Of a stretch of DNA of 64,000 nt, positions 1 to 11,700 are shown one piece after another (positions within the stretch are counted from its first letter, which is position 1; every line of letters begins with the position of its first letter). Origin of the DNA: Palaemon carinicauda (Eukaryota; Arthropoda; Malacostraca; Decapoda; Palaemonidae); contig NC_090725.1 of assembly GCF_036898095.1 (NCBI RefSeq), forward strand, positions 209,304,353 to 209,368,352. The letters are read 5' to 3'. The notes below the pieces were generated by a model that saw nothing but the letters and a program-made list of their open reading frames with translations, made no database searches and had not been told where the DNA came from. The position numbers were made by a program, and so were the translations under genes.

Positions 1-1690
1 ATCCCTGATAGCCTTGTTTATGCATGACATAATTGTACAGCAAAACTTCAAACGCTCGAAAAAACTCCTAACAGGAGATGGTCTAGCTCTGAAGCCGACC
101 ATAAAATCTTGGAGCGTCTCATGGCCAGGCGCCAGGGAGAGTCTATGAGGTTTGAGAAGTCTATCTGGGCAGAGGCAGGAACTCCCAAGCCGAGAACTTC
201 TCCCGTGTCATATCAGACTCTCGCTCTAAAAGCCAGCTTAAAAGTAGGGAAAGCAAAGGCTGTCTCCCCCAAACTCCTCCTGGTGATTAACCAGTCGCCT
301 AGCAAACGTAAAGCTCTCTTAGAAGAGCGAGAGAGCACTAGCTTAGAAAACAACGGCTTCGAAGTAGCTAGGCCTAGTGTAAACTCTGACGTTTAGGCGA
401 ACGAGCAGCAACAGTTACAAAAAAAAAATCCGGACAAAGATCCTTAAAAATCAGCATGATTTATTTAAGTCCATAGAGGGCTGAGCAGCTTTAGGCTCCT
501 CTCCGTCTGACAGAGTCCTCAAGGGAATATCAGTAGGAGGGGGATCAGCAACTTCCTCATCTGAAGGAACCTTGTCCGACAATTGCCGAGTCTCAAGCAA
601 GGGAGAGACCTGCCGTGGCGGCAATGCTTGACAAGCAGAGTCCACACGCAAAGGAGCAACAGTAGCAGTCAAGGACGCTATGTCATGTAACTGCTTAAAG
701 GACTGACCAGCAACAACAACAGGTGCGGGAGGACGCTCGACGTCAACTCGAGACTGCCTTGACTGCCTAGACTGAGCAGTCAAAACAACTCTTGACTGAG
801 GTGCTTGACGCTCAACGTCAAAACAAGTCAACTATGCTGGTTGGCGAACGTCCTGAACGTCAACTAGAGCAAGCGGCAGCGGCTGAACGTCCACAAGCGG
901 CTGAGAGTCAACACGGGACTGCATCGAGTGAGGCTCTACAACACATGATTGACGTGACTTTGTAACGTCAATGTCAACAGGACGAGCAAAGGCTCGTTTG
1001 GGCGGCTGACGGCCAGGATCTCGATCAGCTAAGCGGCGAGGATCATCGTGAACCTGCTCAGCAGAATAGTCCTCCATAAGAGAGGCAAGCTTATTCTGCA
1101 TGTCTTGCCGTACAACCCATTTAGGATCAACGGGAATGGGAGCGGTAAGAGACGAGGATAACGTCTGAGACTGCAAAACCTTGCCTACAATAAGACTCTC
1201 GGAGCCTGTGTTACGCTTTTGTTTAGGCGGCGAGCAGTCTTCCGATGACTGCATAGGGTCAGAGCTGTCCCAATGGCTACAACCAGGATGCTGGACCTGT
1301 CCTGAAGGGACTGACTTTCGCTTTAAGGGCCTCGAAACCTTGCTCCACGGTTTCTTACGCGAAAAGCCTTCGGATGACGAGGAGAAAATCGTCTCGCTCG
1401 TCTTATGGTAGGGGCGGTCTTGATGAGACACGCCTGAAACCATAGAGGGAACGTCTGTTCGCTGATCAAGGCCTCTCGAACCCATAAGTCGTACGACATT
1501 ACTTCTCCCCTGGGCTTGGGAGCTTGCAAGAGGTCCCGGACTAGGCGAACGACAGGCACAAACAGACGAACCCTCAGTCGCAACACTGATAACACTTTGC
1601 GCAATTATCACTTTATCACTACGATTTTCTGTTTTGCACTTACTTCATTGAAATCGAATTTTTCAACAATTCACATTAGGCACGAATAAA
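1..1690 (-). pseudogene. DIRS family 2 gag remnant (copy A)
   Basis: The minus-strand frame running from about 1611 down past 451 matches the middle of the C-copy gag (44662-47208). It includes a Ser/Pro/Arg-rich segment and the repeated SRVDVQPLP-type motif. In-frame stops sit near 832 and 451, with more frame damage below 450. The downstream gag domain (GLATSKP, then a Leu/Ser-rich helical region) is recognisable as far as base 1. The N-terminal cysteine-rich domain seen in copy C is missing, because homology stops near 1690 and non-coding DNA takes over. DIRS gag is the presumed nucleocapsid or RNA-binding protein. This copy cannot encode it. Confidence 0.75.
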
Positions 1691-1777
1691 ACTGATTTCT
1701 ACCTGAAGCACGCAATTCTACCCTACATCAAAAGGTTATAATTGCGAAATAAGTCGTATAATGTAAGCACATTAATA

Positions 1778-1799
1778 CAGTGATACCTCGGTAGTCGAA
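1778..1799 (+). repeat. Tigger left terminal inverted repeat
   Basis: About 22 bp beginning CAGTGATACCTCGGTA. It pairs with the right repeat at 3085-3106, with a mismatch after the sixteenth base (gtc against ctc). Confidence 0.85.
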
Positions 1800-2059
1800 C
1801 GACTCTATACTCGAACAATTCGGAGTTCGACCAAAATTTTCGAGAAATTTTTGCTGCGGTGCTCGACCAAAAATTCGGTACTCGACCAGCCGAACACGTG
1901 ACGACCGCATGGGCTTTGTGATGATCGCGCCATCTCGGCCACTCTCGCTTGTTCGGGAAGCATCAGTTCTCTCGAGAGCGTCACTCAGACAACGCGCGAT
2001 CAGCATTCGTTGTGATTTAGTGATTTTCAGTGCTTTTAATTGCTTTTTTAGCTTTCATA

Positions 2060-2761
2060 ATGAGTCCCAAGAAAGTAATGAGTGTTAAGGGGAAGGAGAA
2101 GAGGAAAACAGTGCGAACAACGATCGAGTTGAAGAAGGAAATTATAGCGAAATATGAGAATGGTGTACGAGTGTCCGATTTAGCGGTAGAATACGGAATG
2201 GCGAAGTCGACCATTTCTACGTTTTTAAAGCATAAAGAAATGATTAAGAAGGCGAATGTTGCAACGGGAGTTACGGCGGTAACTAAGCAAAGGCCACAAG
2301 TGATTGAGGAGATGGAAAAGTTGCTTTTAATATTTATTAAAGAAAAACAGTTGGCCGGGGAAAGTGTTAGTGAAGCGTTCATTTGTGAAAAAGCGTTGCA
2401 TATCTATGAAGAATTAGTGAAGAAAAGTCCGAGTACCAGTGAAAGTGATTCATTTACATTTAAAGCGAGCAGGGGTTGGTTTGAAAAGTTTCGTAATAGA
2501 ACAGGTATTCGTAATAGAACAGGTATTCATCATTTTCGAAGAATACTGCAGAGGAGGAAGAAACAATTAACAATAGACCAGTTTTTCACAAAAGAAAAGA
2601 AAGCTGCTACATCAAAGCCTGTTTCTCCTCCAAAGAAGAGACAAAGAAGAGAAGAAACCCCTGAAATAGATCTGCCCACCCTTTCATTGGAGAGAGAAAC
2701 AACTCCTGAAGGAGAACTACCCCGCCACATCATGGAAGGGGACTCTCCTTCCAAGCAGTAA
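2060..2761 (+). pseudogene. Tigger/pogo transposase lacking the DDE domain
   Basis: The open frame of about 233 codons starts at MSPKKVMS; an in-frame ATG at 2030 is possible but adds only hydrophobic residues. Residues 15-70 form a CENP-B-type psq helix-turn-helix (LKKEIIAKYENG, then LAVEYGMAKSTIS). Residues 85-155 form the second Tc5-type DNA-binding helix-turn-helix (SEAFICEKA to GWFEKF). The catalytic DDE domain, normally about 250 residues, is absent: the frame goes from GIHHF straight to the C-terminal tail. The tail keeps QLTIDQFF, a canonical PCNA-interacting (PIP-box) pattern, and a PPKKRQRR basic nuclear-localisation-like stretch. An 18-bp tandem duplication at 2492-2527 repeats RNRTGI. 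It might still bind its own ends but could not transpose itself. Confidence 0.85.
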
Positions 2762-3084
2762 CCTCCCCCTTCCATCCTCTCCACATCCATCCCTGTATGC
2801 CATCGAACCGCTGCTCAAAGGTATGTTCACTACAGTACAGAAAATGGTTTAAAATTGTTTTATTTTAGTACAGTAAATGGTTTAAAATTGTTTTATAGGA
2901 TTTTCTGACCAATTTCATACACATTTAGATAATTATTGTTGTTTAGGTACACGTTTTATTAATATTTTGGGCCTGTTCGAGTGCTTGGGAACGGAATAGA
3001 ATATATACCATTATTTCTTATGGGGAAAAAAAATTCGGTACTCGAACAAATCGGAGGTCGAACACGGATCTCGAACGGATTATG

Positions 3085-3106
3085 GTCGAGTACCGAGGTA
3101 TCACTG
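3085..3106 (-). repeat. Tigger right terminal inverted repeat
   Basis: This is the reverse complement of the left terminus, ending TACCGAGGTATCACTG directly before the TA duplication. Confidence 0.85.
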
Positions 3107-3108
3107 TA

Positions 3109-4030
3109 CAAGCAAAAAACAGTAAACATATATTAAGATAAAAAGATCAGTGACTGGGGAGGAGACTAAACACTAGTTCATTCAAAACTACGTTTTCAAT
3201 CTCTCACCGTACAGTGCCTTGGGACGAGAATAAAAACTAAAAAAGTTTTATCCTTTCTCCCCGTACAGAGACTTGGGACGAGAGTAAAAAACTGACTCGA
3301 GAACAACGTTACTCGCTTGGGAGGAGAATAAAGATCGGAACGTTCTCTCTACCTCTCTCTCTCTCTCTCTCTCTCTTGATTTCACACTGAAGAGAAAAGC
3401 CCACTTACCTTTCGTCAATAAACAGGTTATTTGACCAAAGGAAAAAACTGAAAGGACTAAGAAATTGAAAATTAACAAGTTCCTTTAAATTAGTATTTAA
3501 AACATTTAAGTTTGAAAGAAGAATGAACAAAACGTCAGAATCGATTTACTCTTTCTGCAAAGTGAAACCGTGATTCTCTCTTTCTCTATCGTAACGATAG
3601 AGCGCAAACTGCGTAGCATAAATAAACCAAACGTTAGTTCATCTTTGAAACAGTACGAAGACTATTCAAAGAAAATCTTTCATAAAATATCTACTAAAAA
3701 ATATTCATTTAATAAGTTTTAAATCATTTGCTCTGTAAAAGTTATTTACGATTGAAAGGGCTCAACGTTGTTTAACTTCGGTTTCCAAGTTAGGACCGCC
3801 TACTCTCGGATTAGGGGAGGAATAGGTAAGGTCGCATATAAACAAATCATTAAAATTTATCTTGATGTTTATTATAAATGGAAAGCTAATCGAAGAGGCC
3901 TAATAAAGGCGGTTGAGATATAAAATATATAGAGGAAAATCTATAATTAACAACAACAATTTATAACGTGATAAGATAATTGCTAAAAGCCTAAAACACA
4001 CTTCCGTACTAAGGGAAGGGTCGGCCATTT
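3109..4030 (-). other. Non-coding 5' segment specific to DIRS copies A and B
   Basis: This AT-rich stretch matches 39560-40550 of copy B. It contains repeated blocks of the form ccgtacagtgccttgggacg and cttgggacgagaataaa, plus a CT microsatellite. It lies where copy C carries the gag zinc-finger codons. The first few gag codons (MADPS) are still recognisable at about 4028-4014, after which the coding sense is lost. No other gene is visible. Confidence 0.6.
3353..3376. repeat. (CT)n microsatellite
   Basis: Perfect CT dinucleotide run of about 12 units inside copy A. The equivalent place in copy B (about 39866-39905) has a longer, interrupted run. Confidence 0.9.
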
Positions 4031-4411
4031 TTAAAAGTCAAAGAAAGTCAAAGAAAGTCCAAAAAACAATCCAAAGTCATCAACAATTAAATCTATCCAA
4101 AAAAGAGTTCAAGATTTAAGTTGAAGATAAAACACCTGCACTGCGAAAGCTCAAACCAAAATGAAGTACTTCACCAAGTCTGTTGAAAAACTCCAGGTTA
4201 TACAGCGAGTAATGGTACGTCTTGTCGTTCAGACCGACAGAGAAGAATTGGGTCTGTTTACATGTATATGCGGTATCTGGCCGATAGTTGGCGCTAGTGG
4301 GCACACCCGCAACCTTCATAGCGATCGCTCGCGAGTTTTTGTGTTTTTTCTGTCGAGCCGCCGGAGGCTCAGCTATTATATATTCACCGGCTAAGTTAAA
4401 TATTTAAAAAT

Positions 4412-4979
4412 CAGGATTTATTAATATTGCCTGTAAAAATACAAAGAAAAACTTTCAATGCCAATATCTCAAAACTATACTTATTGACCTTCAAATTCTA
4501 TGTTACTCCTTAGTTTTCAAGATATAGCATTAAAATTTTGTATATAACTTAGAAAGGCATTATAAAATAATCAAATGTTGCTGCTTTTTCCAATTTTTTC
4601 TTATTATTTTTTTCTTAATTTTTTTCTCCAATTTTTAGGGTTTATTTTTTACCATAATGAAAAAATTCATATCTAGCAAAAAAATTACTTTTAGAAAAAC
4701 ACACTCATTTTATTGGACATCTTCATCAGGTCTATATAAGGTAGTAATCCCAGGTCTTAATATTAATTATCAAGGGAGAAGAGAGAAATTATAAAAATAC
4801 AAATTTTCAGGATAATTCGCCCTGGCGTCGCAAAACCCAAGGTCAGAGGCAAATATCCTATGCAGTTTGGAGATGTCCTAAGTCACCTTATTTAGTGGTA
4901 TGAATGTCATAGTCCTGTCCATAAGAAACGGCATTAGACGGCCAGCCCCCTTAATAGAGATCTAGTTGTAGATTAAAAT
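4412..4979. other. Unassigned AT-rich DNA between DIRS copies A and D1
   Basis: Flanking host intron DNA or an old repeat. It has T-rich runs and no credible coding frame. The 4690-4930 part (ccaggtcttaat ... ggcgtcgcaaaacccaagg) looks like an old dispersed repeat, but no structure could be assigned. It ends in AAAAT, the usual left flank of these DIRS insertions. Confidence 0.4.
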
Positions 4980-5095
4980 GACAAATTCGTAGATAATTTG
5001 TATTTTTCCTAACCATACAAACCTTAGCTATTTAATATGGGTATTACTTTCAGCATAGCTGAAATGACGAGCCATTAGAATTTTAATGAGGGTTT
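4980..5095. repeat. D1 left terminal inverted repeat
   Basis: The outer 55 bp (GACAAATTCGTAG ... CATACAAACC) are specific to the left end. The inner 60 bp (ctatttaatatgggtattac through ttttaatgaggg) are inverted at 12418-12500. Confidence 0.85.
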
Positions 5096-5522
5096 ACTAA
5101 CCCCTCAGTATCTGAGTGTGTCAGCGCTCAAGATAAGGAGTCCCTGCATCTCGCAAATGCCTTGCTCTGCAAAGGACCGCGGCCTACGTAAGCTGGTTTG
5201 TGAAGGAATGAAGTGTGACTCGTCCTAGCAAGTTGACCTGAAGTCCTTTAGATGGAATTCTAGGATAGGACGTTCCCAATACCACCTCGTAAGGGTATGG
5301 GGACGTGACAGTATTATCTTAATACTAGGAACACAAGGGAACATGGTTTACCTGCAATGGTTTGAGGTCAGCTGTGCAGAGAACCCAGGATGCTGCTTTC
5401 CCCAAGAGAGGGGAGGATGAAGAAAAGAATAAGGGCCAGGCATACCTTTTCATTCATGCAGACTAAAACCGGGTAACAATGCCCTCAACCATCTGCTACT
5501 TGTCCATTAATGAGCCTGAGGT

Positions 5523-6600
5523 TTAAACCAGCTGTTGTGCAGCCACCACATGGCCAATAGAGAACGTATCGAGCCTCCTGTGGGTTACGTCTTCCAGGTA
5601 GTGGGCTGTGAAGGTCGTCTGACGCTTCCAAACCCCTGCTTGTAAAACCTGCGTCACCGAGTAGTTTCTCTTGAAGGCCAGGGACGTAGCAATGCCCCTG
5701 ACATCGTGTGCTCTGGGGCGACGTGACGGAGGAGGATCAGGCTTCAGGGAATGATGGATAACCCTGCGAATCCATGCTGAGATAATGTTCTTAGTGACCC
5801 TCCTCTTCGTCCTTCCGGTGCTAACAAACAATGCCTGCACCCGCGGACGAACTGCAGCTGTTCTCTTAAGATAGAGCCTCAGACTCCTCACTGGGCACAG
5901 TAGGAGATGGTCTGGGTCATCTGTTACAGAACGCAGACTCGAAATCCGGAAAGAGTCGAACCGAGGGTCCAGCACTCCTGGATTTTGAGTCTTAGCTTCA
6001 AACTCAGCTACGAATCTGAACGTTACCTCCCCCCATCCCCTTGAATGGGCGATATCATACGAGACCATGAAGTTCGCTAATTCGTTTAGCCGAGGCCAAA
6101 GCGAGTAGGAACACTGTCTTCCAAGTCAGGTGGCGATCTGAAGCCTGGCGTAATGGTTCGTAGGGAGGTCTCTTAATAGACCTAAGAACTCGAACCACGT
6201 TCCATGGAGGTGGTCTCACTTCCGACTGAGGGCAGGTAAGTTCATAACTTCATATGAGTAGAGAAAGTTCCAGCGAAGAGGAAATGTCGATTCCTTTGAG
6301 CCTGAAGGCAAGACTTAAGGCTGAGCGATAGCCTTTCACTGCCGAGACTGAAAGGCGCATTTCCTCCCGCAAATACACGAGAAACTCCACTATTGCTGGA
6401 TTAATGGCATCGAGTGGAGAGATACCCCTTCCACGACACCAACCACAGAAAACTCTCCACTTCGCCTGGTAGACCCTTGCGGATGACTTTCGCAGGTGTC
6501 CAGACATCCTTTCCGCAACTCGTTGCGAAAAGCCTCTCTCTGTGAGGAGATGCTGGATAGTCTCCAGGCGTGAAGCCGCAGCGAAGCTACGGCTTTGTGA
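5523..6600 (-). pseudogene. D1 tyrosine recombinase, broken
   Basis: Integrase of the DIRS element, a lambda-type tyrosine recombinase that would insert the circular DNA intermediate. The N-terminal SAM-like core-binding part (VYQAKWRVFCGWCRG, then VKGYRSALSLAF) is read above 6250. The catalytic part is read from 6068 to 5523 and keeps the HxxR box (HDVRGI), the Trp position (GVWKRQ) and the nucleophile Tyr (FTAHYL). Two lesions break it: a stop near 6250, where D4 has a CGA arginine (a CpG transition), and a 2-bp deletion near 6060 that shifts frame. The recombinase frame overlaps the end of the upstream pol frame but is offset, so it was originally a separate ORF. Confidence 0.85.
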
Positions 6601-8726
6601 AAGATGTTGGCGTGTGGTTGTTTGAGTAGCTCGTGTCGTGGAGGAAGTTCTCTCAGCAGTTCCTTCAGGAGCTGCAGAAGGTCCAGAAACCACTCTGCGT
6701 GATGCCATAGCAGAGCTATTAAGGTCATAGACAGGTTGACCAATATTCTGGTCTTGTTGAGCACCCTCCTCCTCAGACAGAACGGGGGAAAAGCGTACAT
6801 GTCGATGTTGTCCCACCGTTGTTGGAAGGCATCTTGCCAGAGTGCCTTGGGGTCCGGGACTGGGGAGCAGTACAGCGGAAGCTTGAAATTCAAGGCTGTC
6901 GCGAACAGATCCACCGTCGAGGAACCCCACAAAGTCAGGACTTTGTTGGCTACTAGACGATCCAAAGACCACTCGGTACTCACTATCTGTGATGCCCTGC
7001 TCAGACTGTCGGCGAGCACATTCCTCTTGCCTGGAATGAAGCGAGCTGATAGTGGAATTGAGTGGACTTAGGTCCATCTCAGTAACTCTACTGCGAGATG
7101 GGATAGCTGCTCTGAAAAGGTACCTCCCTGCTTGTTGATGTAAGCCACTACCGTGGTATTGTCGCTCATCACCACCACGGAGTGACCCACCAGGTACTGT
7201 TGGAACTGCTGAAGTGCCAGGAATACGGCCTTCATTTCTAGCAGATTTATGTGGAGGCACTTTTCTGATTCTGACCACAGGCCTGAGGTCCTGTGGTTCA
7301 GAACATGGGGCCCCCACCCTTTCTTTGAGGCGTCCGAAAACAGCATCAAATCTGGGGGGAAGACGAGAAGATCCACTCCCTTTCGTAGGTTCTCGTCTGT
7401 CACCCACCACTGAAGGTCCATCCGTTCCGCAGGAACCATATGGACCAAGACGTCCGGGGAATCGTGTCCTTGATTCCACCGGGACTTGAGTCGCCATTGC
7501 AGGGATCTCATCCTGAGGTGACCGTTTGGAACTAAACGGGCCAGGGAAGAAAGGTGACTGAGGAGACGTACCCACAATTGGGCTGGGAGTTCTTCCCGTC
7601 TGAGGAAAGGGTCTGCGACCATCCTCAACCTTGCTATCCTGTCGTCTGATGGGAAGGCTTTGTGGAACTTGGTGTCCGAGATCATACCTACATATACCAG
7701 TCGTTGAGTTGGAAGCAGAGAAGACTTCTCGAGATTTACCATGATCCACAGATCTTGGCAAATTCCTAGAAGCTTGTCTCTGTGTCGAAGAAGGGTTGAC
7801 TCCGAGTCTGCCAGGATCAGCCAGTCGTCCAGATAACGGAGGAGACGGATGCCGATCCTGTGTGTCCACGAAGAAATCAGGGTGAACACTCTGGTAAATA
7901 CCTGAGGTGCTGTGAAGAGACCAAAACACAGCACCTTGAACTGGTAGATCTTGTTGTCTAAGCTGAATCTTAAGTACTTCCTTGAAGACGGATGGACTGG
8001 GATCTGGAAGTACGCGTCCTTCAGGTCCAGTGTACACATGAAGTCTTGTGGTCTCACTGCAAGTCTGACCGTGTCTGCTGTCTCCATGCTGAACGGAGTT
8101 TGTTTGACAAACCTGTTCAGAGCTGAGAGGTCGATGACTAGTCTACAGCCTCCAGACGCCTTCTTTACAAGAAAGAGTCGACTGAAGAAGCCTGGGGAAC
8201 CGTTGACGACCTCCTGGAGAGCATCCTTCTTTAACATGGTCTCGACTTCTGCCCGTAGGGCTTGCCTCTTTGCCGATCCCATGGCATAGGAGCTTAATGA
8301 CACTGGATCCACTGTCAGGGGAGGTAGAGATGTTGTGAACGGGACGCGATATCCCTGACTGATTACGGAAATCATCCAGGAATCGGCCCTGAGTTGCTGC
8401 CACCTGATCGCGCAACTTTGTAGACATCCCCCTACTGGTGGACATGCAGGGGGATTGCCAATCCTAGCGGTTGCGGCCTCGGCCACTCCCTCTAGGATTT
8501 TTCCCTCCCCTGGAGGACTTTTTGCCTTTCTTGTCTTTGACAGGAAAGGGCTGCTGTTTGGACACCGTCGCCTTTGCTGCCACTGCCAGTTTCGTCGTCT
8601 TGGACGGGCGAGGTTGTTGAGGTGCTGGAGGTTTGTAGGGCTTTGATGTGAGAGCCCTCTGGAGGAGAGAGTCCTGATTGGATTTCCTCCTCCTCTCAAC
8701 TGCCTGTTCCACATCTTTAGGCTCAA
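6390..8726 (-). pseudogene. D1 reverse transcriptase / RNase H / Dam-like polyprotein
   Basis: One minus-strand frame from 8726 to 6390, broken only by a TAA near 7067 where D4 has GAA. Domains in order are: an RT thumb/finger start (GFFSRLFLVKKASGG), the RT palm with LDLKDAYFQ and YLDDW, RNase H with FSDAS, LLEMKAV, MSDN and ADSLSR, and then a Dam-methyltransferase-like segment with VDLFAT and YAFPPF. RT and RNase H convert the genomic RNA to DNA in DIRS replication. The start overlaps the gag end (8464) in another frame, as is usual in DIRS. All catalytic Asp/Glu residues seen are intact; only the nonsense codon separates the RNase H end from the Dam-like part. Confidence 0.9.
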
Positions 8727-11700
8727 ACAGATTCTTTCCCAAAAGGGAAGAATGTCTTAGCCTGCTGACTTCGACGGCTGGGACCTTCGAATGGAACCTT
8801 TCTGCCACCTCATCACGTTGTTTTAAGATGGAATTGGCCCACAAGTTCAAGACTTGGTGGGCCAGAAACTCAGTGGTGCGGGTGCCCGAAAGGAGGAAGG
8901 TCTCCAGGGCTTTCCTGGTGCTCTCCTTAGATAGATCCTCGGATCGCAACAGGATGCCAAGAGACCCCAGCCAGATGTCCAGCCACGAAGTAGCCTGCAT
9001 GGCACACTTCGCAACCTTCTCCTGACTTAGGATCTCTGTCGCCGAGAAAGTCACTTGCCGGCTAGAGAGCCTCTCTAGAGGGACTCCCTTGGTAAGCTCT
9101 TCCACAGAGTGGTGCAGGGGAAGAGCTAAAAAAGACTCCTCCATGATCTCAAAGTACCTTCTCTGGTGGATACGAGAAGAAGGAAGGAGCTTGTTGCCAG
9201 CAGTGGAACGGCTGGAGGAGGCGAGTTCGGTGAGCTGGCCCTCAACCTTATCCCTGGCACTCTTCACCACTTGGGACCAGGGCAAAGCCGCACTGGCCTT
9301 AGCGGGTTTCTGGGTGCCAAAGACTCGGTCCAGGACCGTGTCCTTGCCCTAACGAGGAGGGATCTCGGGGTCCGGGAACCCGTTAAGATGCCTCATCAGG
9401 GTCAGGACTTGCCAGAAGGCATGCTCAAACTCCTGTTCCTCTCCTCCTGGAGAACTGGCCGCAAAGTCTCCCGTCCCCAAAGGCTCTACTTGGGGGGACA
9501 CGTGAACGTTCTCCGATGGTCTCGTTGGCTCTGCTCGAATCCTAGAGGAAGACTTAGGGATGGTCTTAGAGTCATTGGGTTCCCTCCTAGGAGGGATACA
9601 GGACTCCAATAACGAAGTCTGAGGGCTCTTCTCCGCCCCAATCCGAGACGATTCTCCTGCTCGAGGTGAGGTCTCTCCCATTGGTGCGATGGAAGAACGT
9701 CTCGCCTCGGTAGATTCCCGAGGACGGAAAAACTTCGTCCACAGGAGATGGAGAGAGAGTCTGAGGGGGGGAGGGAGCCTTACTCAAGGATTTACTAGGA
9801 GCCAGCTTGACCCTGGGAGAAGTCACCACGACTTCTAGTCCTCTCTTCCTCTTCAGTGGGGTCGGAGCTGCCCTTGACCGCCTGAACTACAGCTCTGATA
9901 AGGGACCCAAACAATGGCTGCTTACTGACAGATGCTGTGTCAGAGACTCCCTCTGGAGGGATTGGGATCGGGCGATCCTTCGGAGTAGACACCACAATTG
10001 GGCCTGCCTGAAAAGAATGGGAGGAAGATTGGTTCCTGGACCCATTCGAAGACTTCCCCTCCTCCTACGAGCGCGCTGGTCTGCGCTTGCGGGGGGGGAA
10101 GTGAAGAAGACGCCCTGGATGCTCTCGTTCCTGAAGCCTCGCGCGGGGGCTCACGCTGTGAATCCCGATGGGAATCATGCCGGGGATCGCGCTGGCGCTC
10201 GCACGATGGAATATTCCCTGGTGGCGCTGAGATGAAGGCGCGGCCGCGTGGGCGAAGGCGCGGGCGCGCGTGGGCACGTGGGCACGTGGGCGCACGGGCG
10301 AGGGCGCGCGGGCGAGGGCACACATAGGCGTGTGGCCGAGCGCTGACGAGCAAGAGAGCGATGGCGCGCAGGCGAGCGATGGCGCGCAGGCGAGCGATGG
10401 CACGCAGGTAAACGATGGCGCACAGGCGAGCGATGACGCGCAAGTGAGCGACTGCGTACTGGCGAGGGGCGCGTGGGCGCGCAGGCGATCTATGGCAAGC
10501 AGGTGAGTGGGCGCGTGGGCGTGCTGGCGAGCGATGGCACACAGGAGATGGTGCGCGCGAGCGCGCAGGTGATCTGTGGCGCGCAGGTGCGCGATCTGGC
10601 GAAGGCAGAGGGAGCGCAGAAGGAACCACCAGCGTAGTTGCGCGTGAAGGTGACTGCTCATGGGCGCGTGGACGCACAGGATCTCAGAGACCTCTAGAAG
10701 GGCACACAGCATGGGCTGGAACATGTGCGCGCGAAGGTGACTGCGCGCGATGGCTGACGAGTGGGCGAGGTCTGATGACGCACAGGAGTCTTCCCTCCTG
10801 TGCCCAGATCCTGAGATCGTGGGCGCGCGGGCGAACGATGGCGCGCAGGAGCGAAGAGCGCTGGCGAACTGGAGATCGTGGGCGCGCGTGGCGCGTATCA
10901 GGATCAGGGCGTGCAGATGTGCGCTGGCTTACAGGATATCGCTGGCGCGCAGGAGATCGAGGGCGCGCAGGAGAGCGCTGGCGCGTAGACACTGCAGCAG
11001 GAGATTGCTGGCGCGTTGTCCATGGCACAGGATGTCTCTGGAGAGAAGTCTCAGGAACAGCAGGCGAGCGCTTGCGCACAATTGCACGCAGGAAAACATG
11101 GGCGCACAGGGGATACCTGGCACTTAAGGGACTTACTCACAAAGTGAGAAAGCCCCTTTTACCCCAAAGGGACCGGTGCCCGTTGGATAACGGGGTGCAT
11201 AGGCGCCCACAGCGCGTCAGCACCCAGGAACGGAGAAGGAAGATCAGCAGGTCTGGCAGGCGAAGGAGATCGCGAACGATCAGCAGAGAGGTCCAGGGAT
11301 GCAGCAGCAACGGTCACTGCACGGCGAGGAGGATCCTCTGCGGGGGACTGCGAAGGCGAAGAACTGAAGAGGCGCCTCCTAACTCCCTTGTGGGGAGAAG
11401 GAAGGCCTCTACGGCGAAGAGGAAGACAAGCTTTACGTCTGATACGTCCTCTGGGGGCAGCAGGCAGACCATCATCAGTCCTCCGAAGGAGTCTGTTAGT
11501 GAACGCCCCCAAGGGGGAGAATCCCCTGCAGGAGAGACCGTTGGACTTAGCTCCTCCCTCGAAGGATGTTCGGAGGGGGGAACTAAGCCTTCAGCAACAT
11601 CAGCACCCAAGGCAGAGGTTTGACCTAACTCGTCGGAAGCCTCTGCCACAACAACGTCGACGATAGACAGAGGGTCAACCTCTGCTATCGCCGGCGACTG

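Larger units (their letters stand above)
1778..3106 (+). mobile_element. pogo/Tigger DNA transposon, internally deleted, inserted in copy A
   Basis: A 1329-bp element is bounded by inverted repeats beginning CAGTGATACCTCGGTA and flanked by the TA target duplication typical of Tc1/mariner/pogo elements (1776-1777 and 3107-3108). The unoccupied site is visible in copy B near 39555-39575 (aagcacattagtacaaaa), which confirms both borders. Only the N- and C-terminal parts of the transposase remain, so the element is non-autonomous. Its termini also contain several TCGA-rich subrepeats (tcgaacaattcgga and similar). Confidence 0.9.
1..4411 (-). mobile_element. DIRS family 2, copy A (5' part, cut by window edge)
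   Basis: This is the 5' portion of a tyrosine-recombinase retrotransposon on the minus strand. The right terminus (about 4370-4411) carries the family 2 end, tattcaccggctaag then tatttaaaaat, followed by unrelated DNA. Positions 1-1690 align with the gag region of copies B and C; base 1 corresponds to about 37677 in B. The pol and recombinase genes would lie left of the window. The stretch from 1690 to about 4030 holds an inserted Tigger element and about 1.1 kb of non-coding DNA shared with B but absent from C, where the gag zinc-finger region should be. A is therefore a defective copy of the same subfamily as B. Confidence 0.85.

Noticed and set aside
6250..8037. 595-codon minus-strand frame in D1 as one protein
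   Set aside because: Only the last 120 or so codons are the recombinase; the rest is an open shadow of the RT/RNase H frame.
10270..10506. Plus-strand GC-rich frames in D1 (for example 9998-10327 and 10270-10506)
   Set aside because: Antisense shadows of the Arg/Ala/Pro-rich gag centre; no recognisable domain.
10140..11120. CRISPR-like or satellite array in the regular gag repeats
   Set aside because: Units are 18 bp without spacers and lie in a coding region of a retrotransposon; animal nuclear context.
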